Below, one piece after another: positions 8,230 to 18,057 of a stretch of DNA of 40,178 bases. How positions within the stretch are numbered: position 1 is the stretch's first letter; every line of letters begins with the position of its first letter. Source of the stretch: Deltaproteobacteria bacterium (GTDB lineage Bacteria > Desulfobacterota > Desulfuromonadia > Desulfuromonadales > Geopsychrobacteraceae); assembly GCA_024280485.1 (NCBI GenBank), contig JAJRQB010000067.1, forward strand, positions 1-40,178. The letters are read 5' to 3'. Position numbers and translations under genes: made by a program. Below the pieces are notes generated by a model. The model had not been told where the DNA came from. It did not search any database and saw nothing but the letters and a program-made list of their open reading frames with translations.

Positions 8230-9669
8230 GTGCCTCCGATGACTACTGAACGTAGAAAGATTCTGTTGGTTGATGATGAGCCACAGATCTTTAAAACGAC
8301 CATGCTTGCTTTGCAGGCTAGTGGGCTGCAGGGTGTTATAACCCTGTCTGACAGTTCATTGGTTATGTCGATGCTGTTGCAGGAACCAATTGCAGTCATA
8401 ATGCTGGATCTGCGCATGCCAAAGGTCTCCGGCCTTGAGCTACTTCCCCAAATTGTTAAAGAGTACCCCGATATCCCCGTTATTCTGGTCACGGCCAATG
8501 ATGAGATTGACACGGTAGTCGAAGCAATGAAACTGGGAGCTTTTGATTACCTCGTCAAGCCCGTAGAAGCCAGTCGTATGGTCGCCTCGGTGCGTAAAGC
8601 GTTAGAGATGCGCAGCATGGCACACGAACTTTCTTCTCTTAAGCATTATATGTTGGCAGATCGACTGGATCACCCTGATGTTTTTGCGCCGATTATCACG
8701 GGTGATAAGAAAATGCGGGCTGTGTTTCAGTACGTTGAAGTGGTATCGCCAACCAGAGAACCGATCATGGTTACTGGTGAGACCGGTGTCGGGAAGGAGT
8801 TGATTGCCCGTGCAATTCATCAACTCAGTGGGTGCAAGGGTAATTTTGTTGCGCTGAATGTTGCCGGTCTCGATGACAATATGTTTACTGATACCCTTTT
8901 TGGCCACAAGAAAGGCGCTTTTACCGGTGCAGAAGTCAGTCGTGACGGCTTAATCTCGAAGGCGTCGGGCGGAACACTTTTTCTGGATGAAATAGGGGAT
9001 ATCAACGAAGCGTCGCAAATTAAACTATTACGGCTGTTACAGGAACATGAATACTATCCAGTCGGTTCTGATCTTGTGCAAAAGAGTGATGCACGAATTG
9101 TCATGGCCACTAACCGAAACTTACAGAAGATGATTGCAGATGGAACCTTTCGCAATGATCTGTATTATAGACTTTTCGCTCATCAGATCCATATTCCACC
9201 TTTACGTGATCGTCTTGATGACATCCCTTTGCTGCTCGATAATTTTCTTGAAAGCTTTGCCAAGACAATCGGTAAGAAAAAGCCTACAGCCCCACCTGAA
9301 CTCGCCGTTTTACTGTCGGTCTATTCTTTTCCTGGCAATATCCGCGAACTCGAAGCCCTGGTCAGCGATGCAGTTATCCGTCATACCGGAGGTATCCTGT
9401 CAATGGAGTCATTTAGTGCCGTCATCGGTGATGAGCGCCGTTCCCCGGCCGTTCGAGAAAAGCCACCAGCTCCAGATGAGGAGCCTCTGAGCGCCATGTT
9501 TGGTCACTTCCCGACTATTGGTGAGGTTGAGGAGTATATGATCAATGAAGCGATGAGTTTGTCTAAGGGGAATCAGGGGATTGCCAGTAATTTGCTTGGG
9601 ATAGGTCGGCAAACACTCAATAAGCGTCTGAAAAAACGTGAACAAGATGAAAAAGAAGACAACCAATAA
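8230..9669 (+). CDS. Sigma-54-dependent response regulator, NtrC family
   Basis: A 479-residue transcription activator. Domains in order are a receiver (about 9-125, phospho-acceptor Asp60 in IMLDLRMP and conserved Lys110), an AAA+ sigma-54 interaction domain (Walker A GETGVGKE at 183-190, GAFTGA loop at 229-234, Walker B FLDEIGD) and a Fis-type helix-turn-helix near the C-terminus. The start is a GTG: AAGGAG at 8216-8221 lies 8 bases before it, while the ATG at 8239 would be too far. It is paired with the preceding histidine kinase. It could control -24/-12 promoters such as those noted at 10592, 18628 and 22812, but nothing in the sequence proves this. Confidence 0.92.
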   Translation: MPPMTTERRKILLVDDEPQIFKTTMLALQASGLQGVITLSDSSLVMSMLLQEPIAVIMLDLRMPKVSGLELLPQIVKEYPDIPVILVTANDEIDTVVEAMKLGAFDYLVKPVEASRMVASVRKALEMRSMAHELSSLKHYMLADRLDHPDVFAPIITGDKKMRAVFQYVEVVSPTREPIMVTGETGVGKELIARAIHQLSGCKGNFVALNVAGLDDNMFTDTLFGHKKGAFTGAEVSRDGLISKASGGTLFLDEIGDINEASQIKLLRLLQEHEYYPVGSDLVQKSDARIVMATNRNLQKMIADGTFRNDLYYRLFAHQIHIPPLRDRLDDIPLLLDNFLESFAKTIGKKKPTAPPELAVLLSVYSFPGNIRELEALVSDAVIRHTGGILSMESFSAVIGDERRSPAVREKPPAPDEEPLSAMFGHFPTIGEVEEYMINEAMSLSKGNQGIASNLLGIGRQTLNKRLKKREQDEKEDNQ

Positions 9670-9886
9670 TTAGGATGTTGAAAATATAATCTCCTTTCTT
9701 TCTCTGTTTTTACTATGTCATATCATGCTTGACACCGCCGGAATTGGAGAGTCGCGAGCAACGCTCTCTGTAAGCTGTCAACAGATGTCCTTGCAACTAT
9801 CCATCACGATGTTTATCATGTGCGGATTGTTTAGAACAATTGGGTTTCTAGAATTTCGTTTATTAGGGCTGAACGGGAGACTGTTG

Positions 9887-10417
9887 ATGTTGAAGATTGA
9901 TGCAGAGATGGAAACACAAGGTCAGTTAGAGGTTGCCAGACAAATTTGTCTGGCCGCCCGTACCGCGCCAAAGGGTCGGGGTAAAGATTTATTGACGACT
10001 GCCATCGTCACCGGGCAGGAAAAAAGCTTAATAGCAACACAAATGCGAGATATCGCTAATCGTTGTGAGCTTTCATTCTTCTCGCGTGATGCAGATAATA
10101 TCGATGCCGTCGAACTTTTAGTGTTGATCGGAACGCGCAAGGAACCCCTTGGACTTCCAAGCTGTGGTTGTTGTGGTTTTCTTGATTGCCAGATGATGCT
10201 CAGTGCCGGTGGCTACTGTAGTTTTAATGTGGGGGATCTGGGAATTGCTCTTGGTTCTGCCGTGAGCCGTGCTGCTGATATGCGTATCGATAACCGTATT
10301 ATGTACTCTGTTGGCAAAGCCGTCTTGGAACTTGGTCTTTTAGATGAATCGGTCAAGCTTGTTTACGGTATCCCCTTGTCAGCGACAGCAAAGAATCCAT
10401 TTTTTGATCGTGGCTGA
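9887..10417 (+). CDS. DUF2148 ferredoxin-domain protein
   Basis: A 176-residue protein of the DUF2148 family, often annotated as a ferredoxin-domain protein, with no established function. The family core is clear: ARTAPKGRGKD near residue 24, then a cysteine-rich stretch with Cys93, Cys95, Cys96, Cys101 and Cys111, then GSAVSRAADMRIDNRIMYSVG. The cysteines may bind an Fe-S cluster. I chose the ATG at 9887 because GGGAGA lies 7 bases before it and the family begins here; the frame stays open from 9725, but those 54 codons look non-coding. The gap 9670-9886 holds no recognisable site apart from a weak GAGAG/CTCTC dyad near 9747-9768. Confidence 0.82.
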   Translation: MLKIDAEMETQGQLEVARQICLAARTAPKGRGKDLLTTAIVTGQEKSLIATQMRDIANRCELSFFSRDADNIDAVELLVLIGTRKEPLGLPSCGCCGFLDCQMMLSAGGYCSFNVGDLGIALGSAVSRAADMRIDNRIMYSVGKAVLELGLLDESVKLVYGIPLSATAKNPFFDRG

Positions 10418-10591
10418 ATTAGGGCCTGGCAGACTGCTTAAACTTTAATCAACGGGTTGTTGGCTGATGCGTATATTTTATGCAGATATTTACAGCGTAT
10501 TGCGGTTTTTTGTTTTGTGGTTGCTGAGTTTACTGCCTGTTAAGTCCACAGTTAGGTCTGTTGTGCCCGATACTTGGTAGCTTTTATTTAT

Positions 10592-10607
10592 AGGCACATA
10601 TATTGCG
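10592..10607 (+). promoter_or_regulatory. Sigma-54 promoter of glnB-glnA
   Basis: GGCAC (10593-10597), five bases and TTGC (10603-10606) match the -24/-12 consensus TGGCAC-N5-TTGC, with exactly 10 bases between the invariant GG and GC. The predicted start is near 10618, leaving a leader of about 90 bases before glnB. This fits nitrogen control by an NtrC-type activator. The rest of the gap 10418-10710 shows no clear activator site. Confidence 0.75.
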
Positions 10608-10656
10608 TTTGTGACTGTAGAAATTTAGGGTTGAGATTGTCGTTTAATCTGGATAA

Positions 10657-11049
<393 letters not shown>

Positions 11050-11100
11050 TCTATTTCACAACGAGTACTTATCAGTTCATTAAACAAGGAGAATCAAGCA

Positions 11101-12510
11101 ATGACAGCACAAGAAGCACTGAAATTTGCCGAAGATAACGGCTGTAGAATGGTCGATTACAAGTTTCTCGATTTTGTCGGTGTCTGGCAGCATTTTTCGA
11201 CTCCCATGGCAGAAGTCAGTGAGGATACTTTTGAAGAAGGGATCGGTTTCGATGGTTCCTCGATTCGTGGCTGGCAGCCGATACATCAGTCTGACATGCT
11301 GCTCATGCCTCAAGCTGAAACCGCTATGGTCGACCCTTTTATCGAGGTCCCGACTCTGAGCCTGATCTGTAATATTGCCGATCCTATCACCCGCGAAGGC
11401 TACAGTCGCGATCCCCGCTATATTGCCCAGAAGGCCGAGGCCTACCTGAAATCTTCTGGCACGGGTGACACTGTTTATATCGGGCCTGAGCCTGAATTTT
11501 TCATCTTTGACGATGTCCGTTATGCATCGAGCTCCAATGAGTCGTTTTATAGCGTCGACTCGGCTGAGGGTATCTGGAACAGCGGCCGTGAGGAGTTCCC
11601 GAACCTCGGTTACAAACCACGTCACAAGGAAGGTTACTTCCCCTGTGCTCCGACCGATAGTTTGGTCGACCTGCGCAACGAGATGGTCGAAGTGCTGCAG
11701 AGTGTCGGCATGCATATCGAGGCGGTTCATCATGAGGTTGCTTCGGGTGGTCAGTGTGAAATCGATATGCGCTTTGACTCATTACTGAAGATGGGTGACA
11801 CCCTCCAGTGGTTTAAATATATTGTCAAGAACGTCGCCTTCCGCAACAGCAAGTCGGCGACCTTTATGCCTAAGCCGCTCTTCGGTGATAACGGTTCGGG
11901 GATGCACTGTCATATGTCGATCTGGAAAGAGGGCAAGAACCTCTTCGCCGGCGATGGTTACGGTGGTCTTTCGAAGATGGCACTCTATTTCATCGGTGGC
12001 ATCATCAAGCACGCTAAATCGTTGAATGCCTTCACCAACCCGAGTACCAACAGCTACAAGCGTCTGGTTGCTGGCTATGAGGCTCCAGTCAATCTGGCCT
12101 ATTCGAACCGCAATCGTTCTGCTGCACTGCGCATCCCGAACACCACCAGCGATAAGGGCAAACGCGTTGAGTGCCGTTTTCCTGATCCGTCTGCCAACGG
12201 CTATCTCTGCTTTTCCGCCCTGTTGATGGCCGGTCTGGACGGGATCGAAAACAAGATCGATCCGGGCCAACCGATCGACAAGGATCTCTACGGTCTGTCG
12301 CCTGAAGAGATGAAAGATATCCCGCACGTTGCCGGTACACTTGCCGAAGCCCTTAACTGCCTTGAAGCAGACCATGACTACCTGCTGAAGGGTGATGTCT
12401 TTACCAAAGATGTTATCGATATGTGGCTTGATTATAAGCGTGAGGCAGAGGTCGATCCGGTTCGGATGCGTCCTTGTCCAGAAGAGTTCTCGCTGTACTA
12501 TGACTGCTAA
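11101..12510 (+). CDS. glnA: Glutamine synthetase type I
   Basis: A 469-residue GSI enzyme that makes glutamine from glutamate, ammonia and ATP; it forms a dodecamer in the cytosol. Seen are [10 protein letters not shown] in the N-terminal beta-grasp part, the PEPEFF and ATP-site stretches, [11 protein letters not shown], and Tyr397 in [10 protein letters not shown], which corresponds to the adenylylation site of GSI-beta enzymes. An AAGGAG ribosome site lies before the ATG. It follows glnB, whose product regulates this enzyme through the adenylyltransferase. Codon use here is richer in G and C than in the flanking signalling genes, as expected for a highly expressed gene. Confidence 0.97.
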   Translation: MTAQEALKFAEDNGCRMVDYKFLDFVGVWQHFSTPMAEVSEDTFEEGIGFDGSSIRGWQPIHQSDMLLMPQAETAMVDPFIEVPTLSLICNIADPITREGYSRDPRYIAQKAEAYLKSSGTGDTVYIGPEPEFFIFDDVRYASSSNESFYSVDSAEGIWNSGREEFPNLGYKPRHKEGYFPCAPTDSLVDLRNEMVEVLQSVGMHIEAVHHEVASGGQCEIDMRFDSLLKMGDTLQWFKYIVKNVAFRNSKSATFMPKPLFGDNGSGMHCHMSIWKEGKNLFAGDGYGGLSKMALYFIGGIIKHAKSLNAFTNPSTNSYKRLVAGYEAPVNLAYSNRNRSAALRIPNTTSDKGKRVECRFPDPSANGYLCFSALLMAGLDGIENKIDPGQPIDKDLYGLSPEEMKDIPHVAGTLAEALNCLEADHDYLLKGDVFTKDVIDMWLDYKREAEVDPVRMRPCPEEFSLYYDC

Positions 12511-12534
12511 TTTTTTCTAGTAGCTTTGATGTTT

Positions 12535-12567
12535 AAAAACCCTCGGCAGTGATGTCGGGGGTTTTTT
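12535..12567 (+). terminator. Bidirectional intrinsic terminator between glnA and the SLC13-type gene
   Basis: CCCTCGGCA (12540-12548) pairs with TGTCGGGGG (12553-12561) around a GTGA loop, followed by six T and preceded by five A. It therefore can end both glnA and the convergent transporter gene, whose stop lies a few bases beyond. Confidence 0.85.
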
Positions 12568-12571
12568 GTTT

Positions 12572-14344
12572 TTAGAAGGGGAATGCCAGGGGAATCAATA
12601 ATGTGGCCAGGGCCCAGCAGACAAAATTTAGCCCTGCTCCTGCGCGGGTATAATCAAAAAAACGGTAGCCGCCTGGGCCCATAACCAAAGCATTTGACTG
12701 ATGGCCGATCGGGGAGATGAAACAGATAGAGGCCGCAATCGCTAAGCCCATAAAAAATGGCTTGGGATCGGCTGAAAGTGAGACAGCGAGGCTGTAGGCA
12801 ATTGGGGCCATCAGAACCACCGTCGCCGCGTTGCTCAGAATTGCCGTTAGCAATAACGCAATAAAAATCAAAAGAGAAAGTACCGGCCAGGGACCGAGAC
12901 TCCCAGCAGCAGCGATTAAGAGCCCAGCAAGTTGATCAGCCAGACCACTTTTCTCCATGGCAATTCCTAGCGGTAGCGTGCCTGCTATCAATAAAATTAT
13001 TGACCAGTCAATACTTTCGTAAGCTTCCTTTATACTTAAGCAGCGGATGAGTACAAGCGATAGGGCTCCAAGTGTTGCTGAGAGCATAATTGGGAGGATC
13101 CCGGTTGTCGCGAGCAGGACTGCAGCAGCCAGGATTGCAATCGATGCTGGGCCTCGGTGTCGTCGGTAAGGACTTGTTTCTATGTCTCCAAGTAATAGAA
13201 AACCATGACTTTGACCAAGGTGGATAACATGATCCCGGGTCCCTTGTAGCAACAGGACATCACCAAAACGTAAAATCACATGGTCAACTTTGCGGACTAC
13301 AGGAGCTCCAGACCTCCAGATGGCAAGAACCGTCAACCCATAAGTCTCCGCAAATTTAACCTCTCGCAGTGTCTTACCGACCATTTCACTTGTTGGAGTC
13401 AGTGATGCTTCAATCACTAAAACGTCTTCTCTGTCTCTGAATGGATCTTTTGGGTATTCTTTTTCCGGAACAACTTGTAATCCCTCTGAACGGTGCAGTT
13501 CGAGAATTGTTTTAGGGCTCCCCTCAACAAACAGGATATCACCCTCAAGTAGCTTGTGATTTCGGTGTGGAAAGGGAAATTTATGTTGACCGCGCAGAAT
13601 AGCCCGAACTTTAAGTTTGTGGTTTTCTTCAAATCGTGAGGCCGCAATGGTCTTGTTGGCTATTGAGGCCCCACTGAGGATCTCAACTTCGGCGATATAA
13701 GCTTTGACCTGATAAGCCGTTGTGAGGTTCCCTGATTTGCGTTCAGGTAACAGACGGTGCCCGATTGTCACCATATAAAAAATTCCGGCTATCAAAAGAA
13801 TGACACCGATAGGAGTAAATTCAAACATTGAAAAAGTGACACCTGCATGTTGTTGCAACAGGGTATTAGCGAGAAGGTTAGGTGGAGTTCCAATCAGAGT
13901 GCAGACCCCACCCAAGAGCGATCCAAAGGCTAGCGGAATCAAAAGCTTTGAGGGACTGACACCACCTTTTTGGCTCATCTCAATTGTTAGAGGCATGAGC
14001 AGTGCCGTTGCAGCGATATTGTTGATGAACGCAGAAAGAATCGCAGCGGTCAGCATGATCGTTAGCACCATGCGACCCTCTTTCTTTCCAGAAATTTTCA
14101 AGAGACGGGATGTTAAGGGGCGCAAGGCACCGGTATGGGTGAGCCCGGCGCTGATGACAAACATAGCGGCAACAGTGATAACGGCCGGATTGCTGAATCC
14201 GGAAAAAGCCTCTGTCGGGGTCACCAGACCGGTAATGGCCAAAGCTAACAAGATCATTAAACTGACAAGATCGACGCGGATCCAATTTCCGGCAAAGAGT
14301 AGGATGGCGATGGACAGAATGAGCAAGACAAGTAAAGCATCCAT
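12572..14344 (-). CDS. SLC13-type anion permease with TrkA-C domains
   Basis: A 590-residue inner-membrane permease of the SLC13/DASS (ArsB/NhaD-like) type. Membrane helices occupy residues about 1-195 and 400-590, split by a soluble region with two TrkA-C (RCK-C) domains at about 205-290 and 300-385, recognisable by LEGDILFVEG and RFGDVLLLQG. Such proteins import sulfate or dicarboxylates with sodium, but the substrate cannot be read from sequence. The first helices, GLVTPTEAFSGFSNPAVITV, are a common signature of this group. A GGAGG ribosome site precedes the ATG. It is convergent with glnA, and its start is about 60 bases from the end of the thiamine operon, which runs the same way. Confidence 0.85.
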   Translation of the reverse strand: MDALLVLLILSIAILLFAGNWIRVDLVSLMILLALAITGLVTPTEAFSGFSNPAVITVAAMFVISAGLTHTGALRPLTSRLLKISGKKEGRMVLTIMLTAAILSAFINNIAATALLMPLTIEMSQKGGVSPSKLLIPLAFGSLLGGVCTLIGTPPNLLANTLLQQHAGVTFSMFEFTPIGVILLIAGIFYMVTIGHRLLPERKSGNLTTAYQVKAYIAEVEILSGASIANKTIAASRFEENHKLKVRAILRGQHKFPFPHRNHKLLEGDILFVEGSPKTILELHRSEGLQVVPEKEYPKDPFRDREDVLVIEASLTPTSEMVGKTLREVKFAETYGLTVLAIWRSGAPVVRKVDHVILRFGDVLLLQGTRDHVIHLGQSHGFLLLGDIETSPYRRHRGPASIAILAAAVLLATTGILPIMLSATLGALSLVLIRCLSIKEAYESIDWSIILLIAGTLPLGIAMEKSGLADQLAGLLIAAAGSLGPWPVLSLLIFIALLLTAILSNAATVVLMAPIAYSLAVSLSADPKPFFMGLAIAASICFISPIGHQSNALVMGPGGYRFFDYTRAGAGLNFVCWALATLLIPLAFPF

Positions 14345-14402
14345 GGGGCCTCCAGTGGTAAGGCGGATACTTAGAACATTCTAGTCGATCAGAGCTTATC
14401 TC

Positions 14403-15050
14403 TCAACTAGCTTTAAAATTTGAAATTTCATGAAGAAGCAGTTGTGATGCATTTTCAATATCAGTGGCGGCGAGTATTGCGGAAATAAGTGCAACTCCGT
14501 ATGCTCCGGCACTGAGCACTTCGCTAACGCGATTAATCGTGATTCCGCCTAGGGCATAAACAGGAATAGGCACCTTGTTACAAATGCTACCCAGGGATTG
14601 CAAACCTTGAGGGTGGCCATATTCTGCCTTTGATGCAGTGTGGTAGATCGGGCTGAAGGTGATGAAGTCGGCACCCTGCTCGGCTGCACTTTCGGCCTCT
14701 TGCAAACTATGTGCAGAATAGCCGATCAGAGACCGTTCACCGAGGATGATTCTGGCGGAATAGATTTGACAGGAATGGATTCCAAGATGAACGCCATCAG
14801 CTCCGATGTCAGCAGCTAGCTCGGGAGAGCCGTTCAGGAGCAACCTGGCACCGTAGGAGCGGGTCAGTTTCAGGACTTTTACGGCAATTTTTTTCAGTTC
14901 CGGCGAAGAGAGATCTTTCTCCCGTAACTGAACCATCCGCACTCCCCCCTGAAGCGCAGACTCAAGCGCACTAAGCAGGTCTGGCGAGGAAATCTTACGA
15001 TCAGTGATCAGGTAGAGCGGCGGAAACTGGTGGGGCGGTTGTAAGCTCAT
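14403..15050 (-). CDS. thiE: ThiE/TenI family protein of the thiamine operon
   Basis: A 215-residue (beta/alpha)8 protein of the ThiE/TenI family. ThiE joins the pyrimidine and thiazole halves of thiamine; its relative TenI only isomerises the thiazole. Seen are LYLITDR, QLREKD (41-46), DGVHLG (85-90), GYSAHS with His114, SPIYHTASK and GGI. The metal-binding Asp that follows Asn in ThiE (normally an N-D pair) is Gly here (LLLNGSPEL, Asn73-Gly74), and His114 sits where TenI has a functional His. The operon contains only thiazole genes, which also fits TenI. I call it thiE by family with moderate confidence and consider a thiazole tautomerase a real alternative. It overlaps thiH by four bases (ATGA). 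Confidence 0.7.
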   Translation of the reverse strand: MSLQPPHQFPPLYLITDRKISSPDLLSALESALQGGVRMVQLREKDLSSPELKKIAVKVLKLTRSYGARLLLNGSPELAADIGADGVHLGIHSCQIYSARIILGERSLIGYSAHSLQEAESAAEQGADFITFSPIYHTASKAEYGHPQGLQSLGSICNKVPIPVYALGGITINRVSEVLSAGAYGVALISAILAATDIENASQLLLHEISNFKAS

Positions 15051-16174
15051 GTACGTTGATCTACAAAGGCTCCATCCCAGTCCTTCCAGACCGCCTCATA
15101 GCCACGTTCAGCGAGAATATTGCGGATCTCTTCGGGGGTCCGATGATCACTTATCGTAAATTGCTCACCTTCCCCTTCATCTCCTTCATAGCCACCAGGC
15201 GCGGTGCAGGAACCGGCACTCATCTGGGTGATGCCGAGTGGTAGCAGGTTGTCACGCAGTTCGGCATTTTCACGGGTCGAGAGTACTAAACCTGCATCGG
15301 GTGCGAGTAGCCGCAGGGCACAAATTAGTTGGGTGAGTTGGCGATCGCTGACGAACGAGCGAGGTGTAAATCCCCCTTCCGCCGGGCGCAGGCGCGGAAA
15401 CGAGATTGTTACTTGAGTACGCCAGAAGCGTTGCATTAAATAGCGCGCATGCAATCCTGTGTAGAAAGCGTCTGTGAGGTAGTCGCCGAGACCGAGCAAG
15501 GCGCCTATGCCAATCCGTCTCAGCCCTGCTTGACCAGCACGTTCTGGGCCCTCGAGGCGGAATTTGAAATCGCTCTTCGGACCGTAAGGATGCAGGTCAG
15601 GATAGAGTTTCTGGTCGTAGGTCTCCTGGTAGAGCGTTAATCCATCGACGCCAGCATCCACGAGTCGTTGATACTCCTCACGTGACATCGGAAAAACCTC
15701 GAGAGACAAGGAACTGAAGCGTTTGGAGAGTAGACGTACGACATGTTCAATGAAGTCGACCCCGGCTGCTTCCGGGGCTTCTCCGGTGAGTAGTAGAATA
15801 TGGCGAAATCCCTGACGATGCAGATGCTCCGCCTCGCGCAGAATTTCATCATCATTCAGGGTTTTGCGGCGTAGATCATGATTGTCGGCACTGAATCCAC
15901 AATATTTACAGCCGTTGTGGCATTCATTCGACAAATAGAGTGGGGCGTAAAGCAGAATTGTTCGGCCAAAACGTTGGCTGGTGATACGATGGGCGATTCC
16001 TGCCAAGGTTTCAATCTGGCTGTCGCTGATCTTGGGTGATATGAGACAAAGGAAATCATCAATTGACAATTTGGACCGCGTCAGTGCTCTGTCGATATCC
16101 CGAGTTTCGACTTGTTCAAAACGTTGCAGTAGCTCAGTAGCGGGATATTTTTGAAGCAGATCAAAGAAACTCAC
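15047..16174 (-). CDS. thiH: 2-iminoacetate synthase ThiH
   Basis: A 375-residue radical SAM enzyme that cleaves tyrosine to dehydroglycine, the glycine imine used to build the thiazole ring in anaerobes. The 4Fe-4S cluster motif is C85-HNG-C89-KY-C92 (CxxxCxxC), followed by the GEAPE SAM-binding stretch. The family-typical segments TLYQETYD and MSAGSCTAPGGYEGD are present and length is normal. It sits directly after thiG and overlaps the ThiE-like gene by four bases. Use of ThiH rather than the oxygen-dependent ThiO agrees with an anaerobic life style. Confidence 0.95.
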   Translation of the reverse strand: MSFFDLLQKYPATELLQRFEQVETRDIDRALTRSKLSIDDFLCLISPKISDSQIETLAGIAHRITSQRFGRTILLYAPLYLSNECHNGCKYCGFSADNHDLRRKTLNDDEILREAEHLHRQGFRHILLLTGEAPEAAGVDFIEHVVRLLSKRFSSLSLEVFPMSREEYQRLVDAGVDGLTLYQETYDQKLYPDLHPYGPKSDFKFRLEGPERAGQAGLRRIGIGALLGLGDYLTDAFYTGLHARYLMQRFWRTQVTISFPRLRPAEGGFTPRSFVSDRQLTQLICALRLLAPDAGLVLSTRENAELRDNLLPLGITQMSAGSCTAPGGYEGDEGEGEQFTISDHRTPEEIRNILAERGYEAVWKDWDGAFVDQRT

Positions 16175-16948
16175 TTACTCCTCCCTCAAAAAGCCGGTAA
16201 GAGGGCTTGAGGCTTGCGCTTTGGCACGTTGTGGTCCAAGCCCGGCAAGATAGGCCATGCGACCAGCTTCTACGCCATTTTTAAACGCTTCGCCCATAAG
16301 TGCAGGGTTTGGGGTGTCTGCGAGTGCGGTGTTGACCAGAACGGCATCCGCACCCATCTCCATTGCCTCGGCAACATGCGAAGGTGCGCCGAGTCCTGCA
16401 TCGACCACAACCGGTACATTGGCCTGCTCAATAATGATATTGATAAGATCACGCGTGCGCATACCGCGATTGGTCCCGATTGGTGCGCCAAGTGGCATGA
16501 CTGTAACTGTGCCAGCCTCCTCAAGATGTCGAGCCAAGACCGGATCGGCGGGCATATAGGGGAGAACGTTGAATCCCTCTTTGACAAGGATAATCGCGGC
16601 CTTGAGCGTTTCGATCGGGTCCGGAAGCAGATAGTATGGGTCCGGAGTAACTTCAAGCTTGATCCAGGGCTCACAGCCCGCCGCACGGGCCAGACGTGCC
16701 AGACGCACTGCTTCTTCAGCATCACGGGCGCCACTGGTGTTTGGCAGGAGCAGGTAGCGCTCACGATCTATATGTTGCAGCATGTTGTCGCCGGGGTTGT
16801 TGATGTCGACACGGCGCAGTGCGACGGTGACTATTTCGCAGCCCGAGGATTCCATGGCTGATTGCATGGCGAGATTCGACGAAAATTTGCCGGTTCCGAC
16901 CATCAGGCGTGAGTTAAACTTGCGTCCGGCAATTACGAGTGGATCCAT
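16175..16948 (-). CDS. thiG: Thiazole synthase ThiG
   Basis: A 257-residue TIM-barrel enzyme that forms the thiazole phosphate from deoxyxylulose phosphate, ThiS-thiocarboxylate and iminoacetate. The Schiff-base lysine is Lys97 in [28 protein letters not shown] and the PLGAPIGT loop are also typical. The frame is open from 16990 with a TTG, but that would overlap the thiS stop; the ATG at 16948 starts [11 protein letters not shown] as in the family and has AGAGGG upstream. It is followed at once by thiH and preceded by thiS. Confidence 0.95.
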   Translation of the reverse strand: MDPLVIAGRKFNSRLMVGTGKFSSNLAMQSAMESSGCEIVTVALRRVDINNPGDNMLQHIDRERYLLLPNTSGARDAEEAVRLARLARAAGCEPWIKLEVTPDPYYLLPDPIETLKAAIILVKEGFNVLPYMPADPVLARHLEEAGTVTVMPLGAPIGTNRGMRTRDLINIIIEQANVPVVVDAGLGAPSHVAEAMEMGADAVLVNTALADTPNPALMGEAFKNGVEAGRMAYLAGLGPQRAKAQASSPLTGFLREE

Positions 16949-16973
16949 AGTTTTTTTACCCTCTGTTTGCACG

Positions 16974-17174
16974 TCAACCCCCACCGACAAACTGAATGAT
17001 TTCGAGCTTGTCCTTTTCGTGCAGCTCAGTGTTTATGCTGTCAGTCGTATTAAGAATGTTCTGGTTGAGTTCCAGTACAACTCGGTCAGGCTGTAGCTCC
17101 AGTTGCTTCAGGAGCTGTCCAATAGTTAAGCCAGCATCAAATTGATGGTTTTCACCGTTGACATGCATATTCAT
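16974..17174 (-). CDS. thiS: Sulfur carrier protein ThiS
   Basis: A 66-residue ubiquitin-like sulfur carrier. It has the required C-terminal Gly-Gly end (IIQFVGGG), which ThiF adenylates and which then receives sulfur as a thiocarboxylate for ThiG. The beta-grasp pattern is visible ([10 protein letters not shown] at the start, [10 protein letters not shown] in the middle). The ATG overlaps the thiF stop by four bases (ATGA). It is the small middle gene of the thiF-thiS-thiG-thiH operon. Confidence 0.95.
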   Translation of the reverse strand: MNMHVNGENHQFDAGLTIGQLLKQLELQPDRVVLELNQNILNTTDSINTELHEKDKLEIIQFVGGG

Positions 17175-17980
17175 TCTGGTTTTTCTCCCAATAATAAGCG
17201 TAAAACGGCATTAGCTTGATGGCCAGCAGCGATGCTGACGCGGGGAGCCATGAGGCCCTGACCTGGTTGTGCTGCTGTTATTTGGTCACCGATTAAATAA
17301 AAGTTGTCGCGAATTTTCTTGGTCTGAATGCTGTTTGATGCAGCATAACCAGCCATGCCTGATGCTGCTACCAGCGGACATTCAGGGGACTGTTGCAGAT
17401 GCGCCGCTGTCAGCATTGCCTTTTGATCCGGAGCATCGAAGGCCTCGACCATGACATCGATATCAGTAAAGACCTGATTCAGATTCTGTGGGGTGATCCT
17501 GCCATTGAAGGTATCTATCTTCACGTAAGGATTGATGCGCTGCAGGTTCTCCTTGAGTGCTGTGACCTTTGGCTGGCCGATCTGGTCGATGAAATACTGC
17601 TGACGATTTAGATTAGAGGGCTCGACCAGATCGAAATCCGCTATCACCAGTTGTCCCACGCCGACTCGCGCCAGAGATATCGCAATATTTGAACCCAGGC
17701 CGCCGGCACCGGCGATGCCAACGCGACTTTGCGCAATCCGGGCATGGACTCCGGGTGTGTGGCGTGCCATCATCAGCGTCTCAAGTTGTTCGGCATCAGG
17801 GATATACCCACGTTTAATCATGACCACCTGATCGCCATCTTTAAGTTGGCGATCTTCGAGGGCAGGAAACCCGTTAATTATCAGGATATCAGCATCCAAT
17901 TGTTGCTGATCTCGCAACTGATGGAGGCTGATTTCACTTTGAAGTTCCAGTGGAACCTCGTTGAGTTGGATTTTGATCAA
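17171..17980 (-). CDS. thiF: ThiF adenylyltransferase with N-terminal ThiS-like domain
   Basis: A 269-residue E1-like enzyme that activates the ThiS C-terminus with ATP. The nucleotide-binding core GIAGAGGLGSN begins near residue 88, with DFDLVEPSNLNRQQY and QPKVTAL following, typical of ThiF family 2. Residues about 1-60 resemble a ThiS beta-grasp domain (MIKIQLNEVP, ADILIINGFPA, LKDGDQVVMIKRG) but lack the Gly-Gly tail, so this domain cannot carry sulfur and may be structural. No zinc CxxC pairs are seen. The start is a TTG with an AAAGAGA ribosome site; no ATG fits. It is the first gene of the operon, downstream of the TPP riboswitch. Confidence 0.9.
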   Translation of the reverse strand: MIKIQLNEVPLELQSEISLHQLRDQQQLDADILIINGFPALEDRQLKDGDQVVMIKRGYIPDAEQLETLMMARHTPGVHARIAQSRVGIAGAGGLGSNIAISLARVGVGQLVIADFDLVEPSNLNRQQYFIDQIGQPKVTALKENLQRINPYVKIDTFNGRITPQNLNQVFTDIDVMVEAFDAPDQKAMLTAAHLQQSPECPLVAASGMAGYAASNSIQTKKIRDNFYLIGDQITAAQPGQGLMAPRVSIAAGHQANAVLRLLLGEKPE

Positions 17981-18000
17981 TGGTTCTAGTCTCTTTAAAT

Positions 18001-18028
18001 AAAAAAAACCGCAAAAATTGCGGCTTTA
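18001..18028 (-). terminator. Riboswitch-linked intrinsic terminator before thiF
   Basis: On the minus strand CCGCAA and TTGCGG (18018-18023 and 18009-18014) form a 6-bp stem with a 3-base loop followed by eight T. It lies between the TPP aptamer and thiF, so it is probably the expression platform: bound TPP would favour termination. The stem is short but the T run is strong. Confidence 0.75.
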
Positions 18029-18057
18029 AACATTCATAACTGGAATGTTAATACTGC

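Noticed and set aside
9741-9772. Hairpin or TTGACA promoter upstream of the DUF2148 gene
   Set aside because: The GAGAG/CTCTC dyad is weak and the TTGACA at 9729 has no -10 partner at a normal distance.
11080-12375. Long minus-strand open frames opposite glnA (217 and 197 codons)
   Set aside because: They lie fully antisense to a certain gene, match no family and are explained by its biased codon use.
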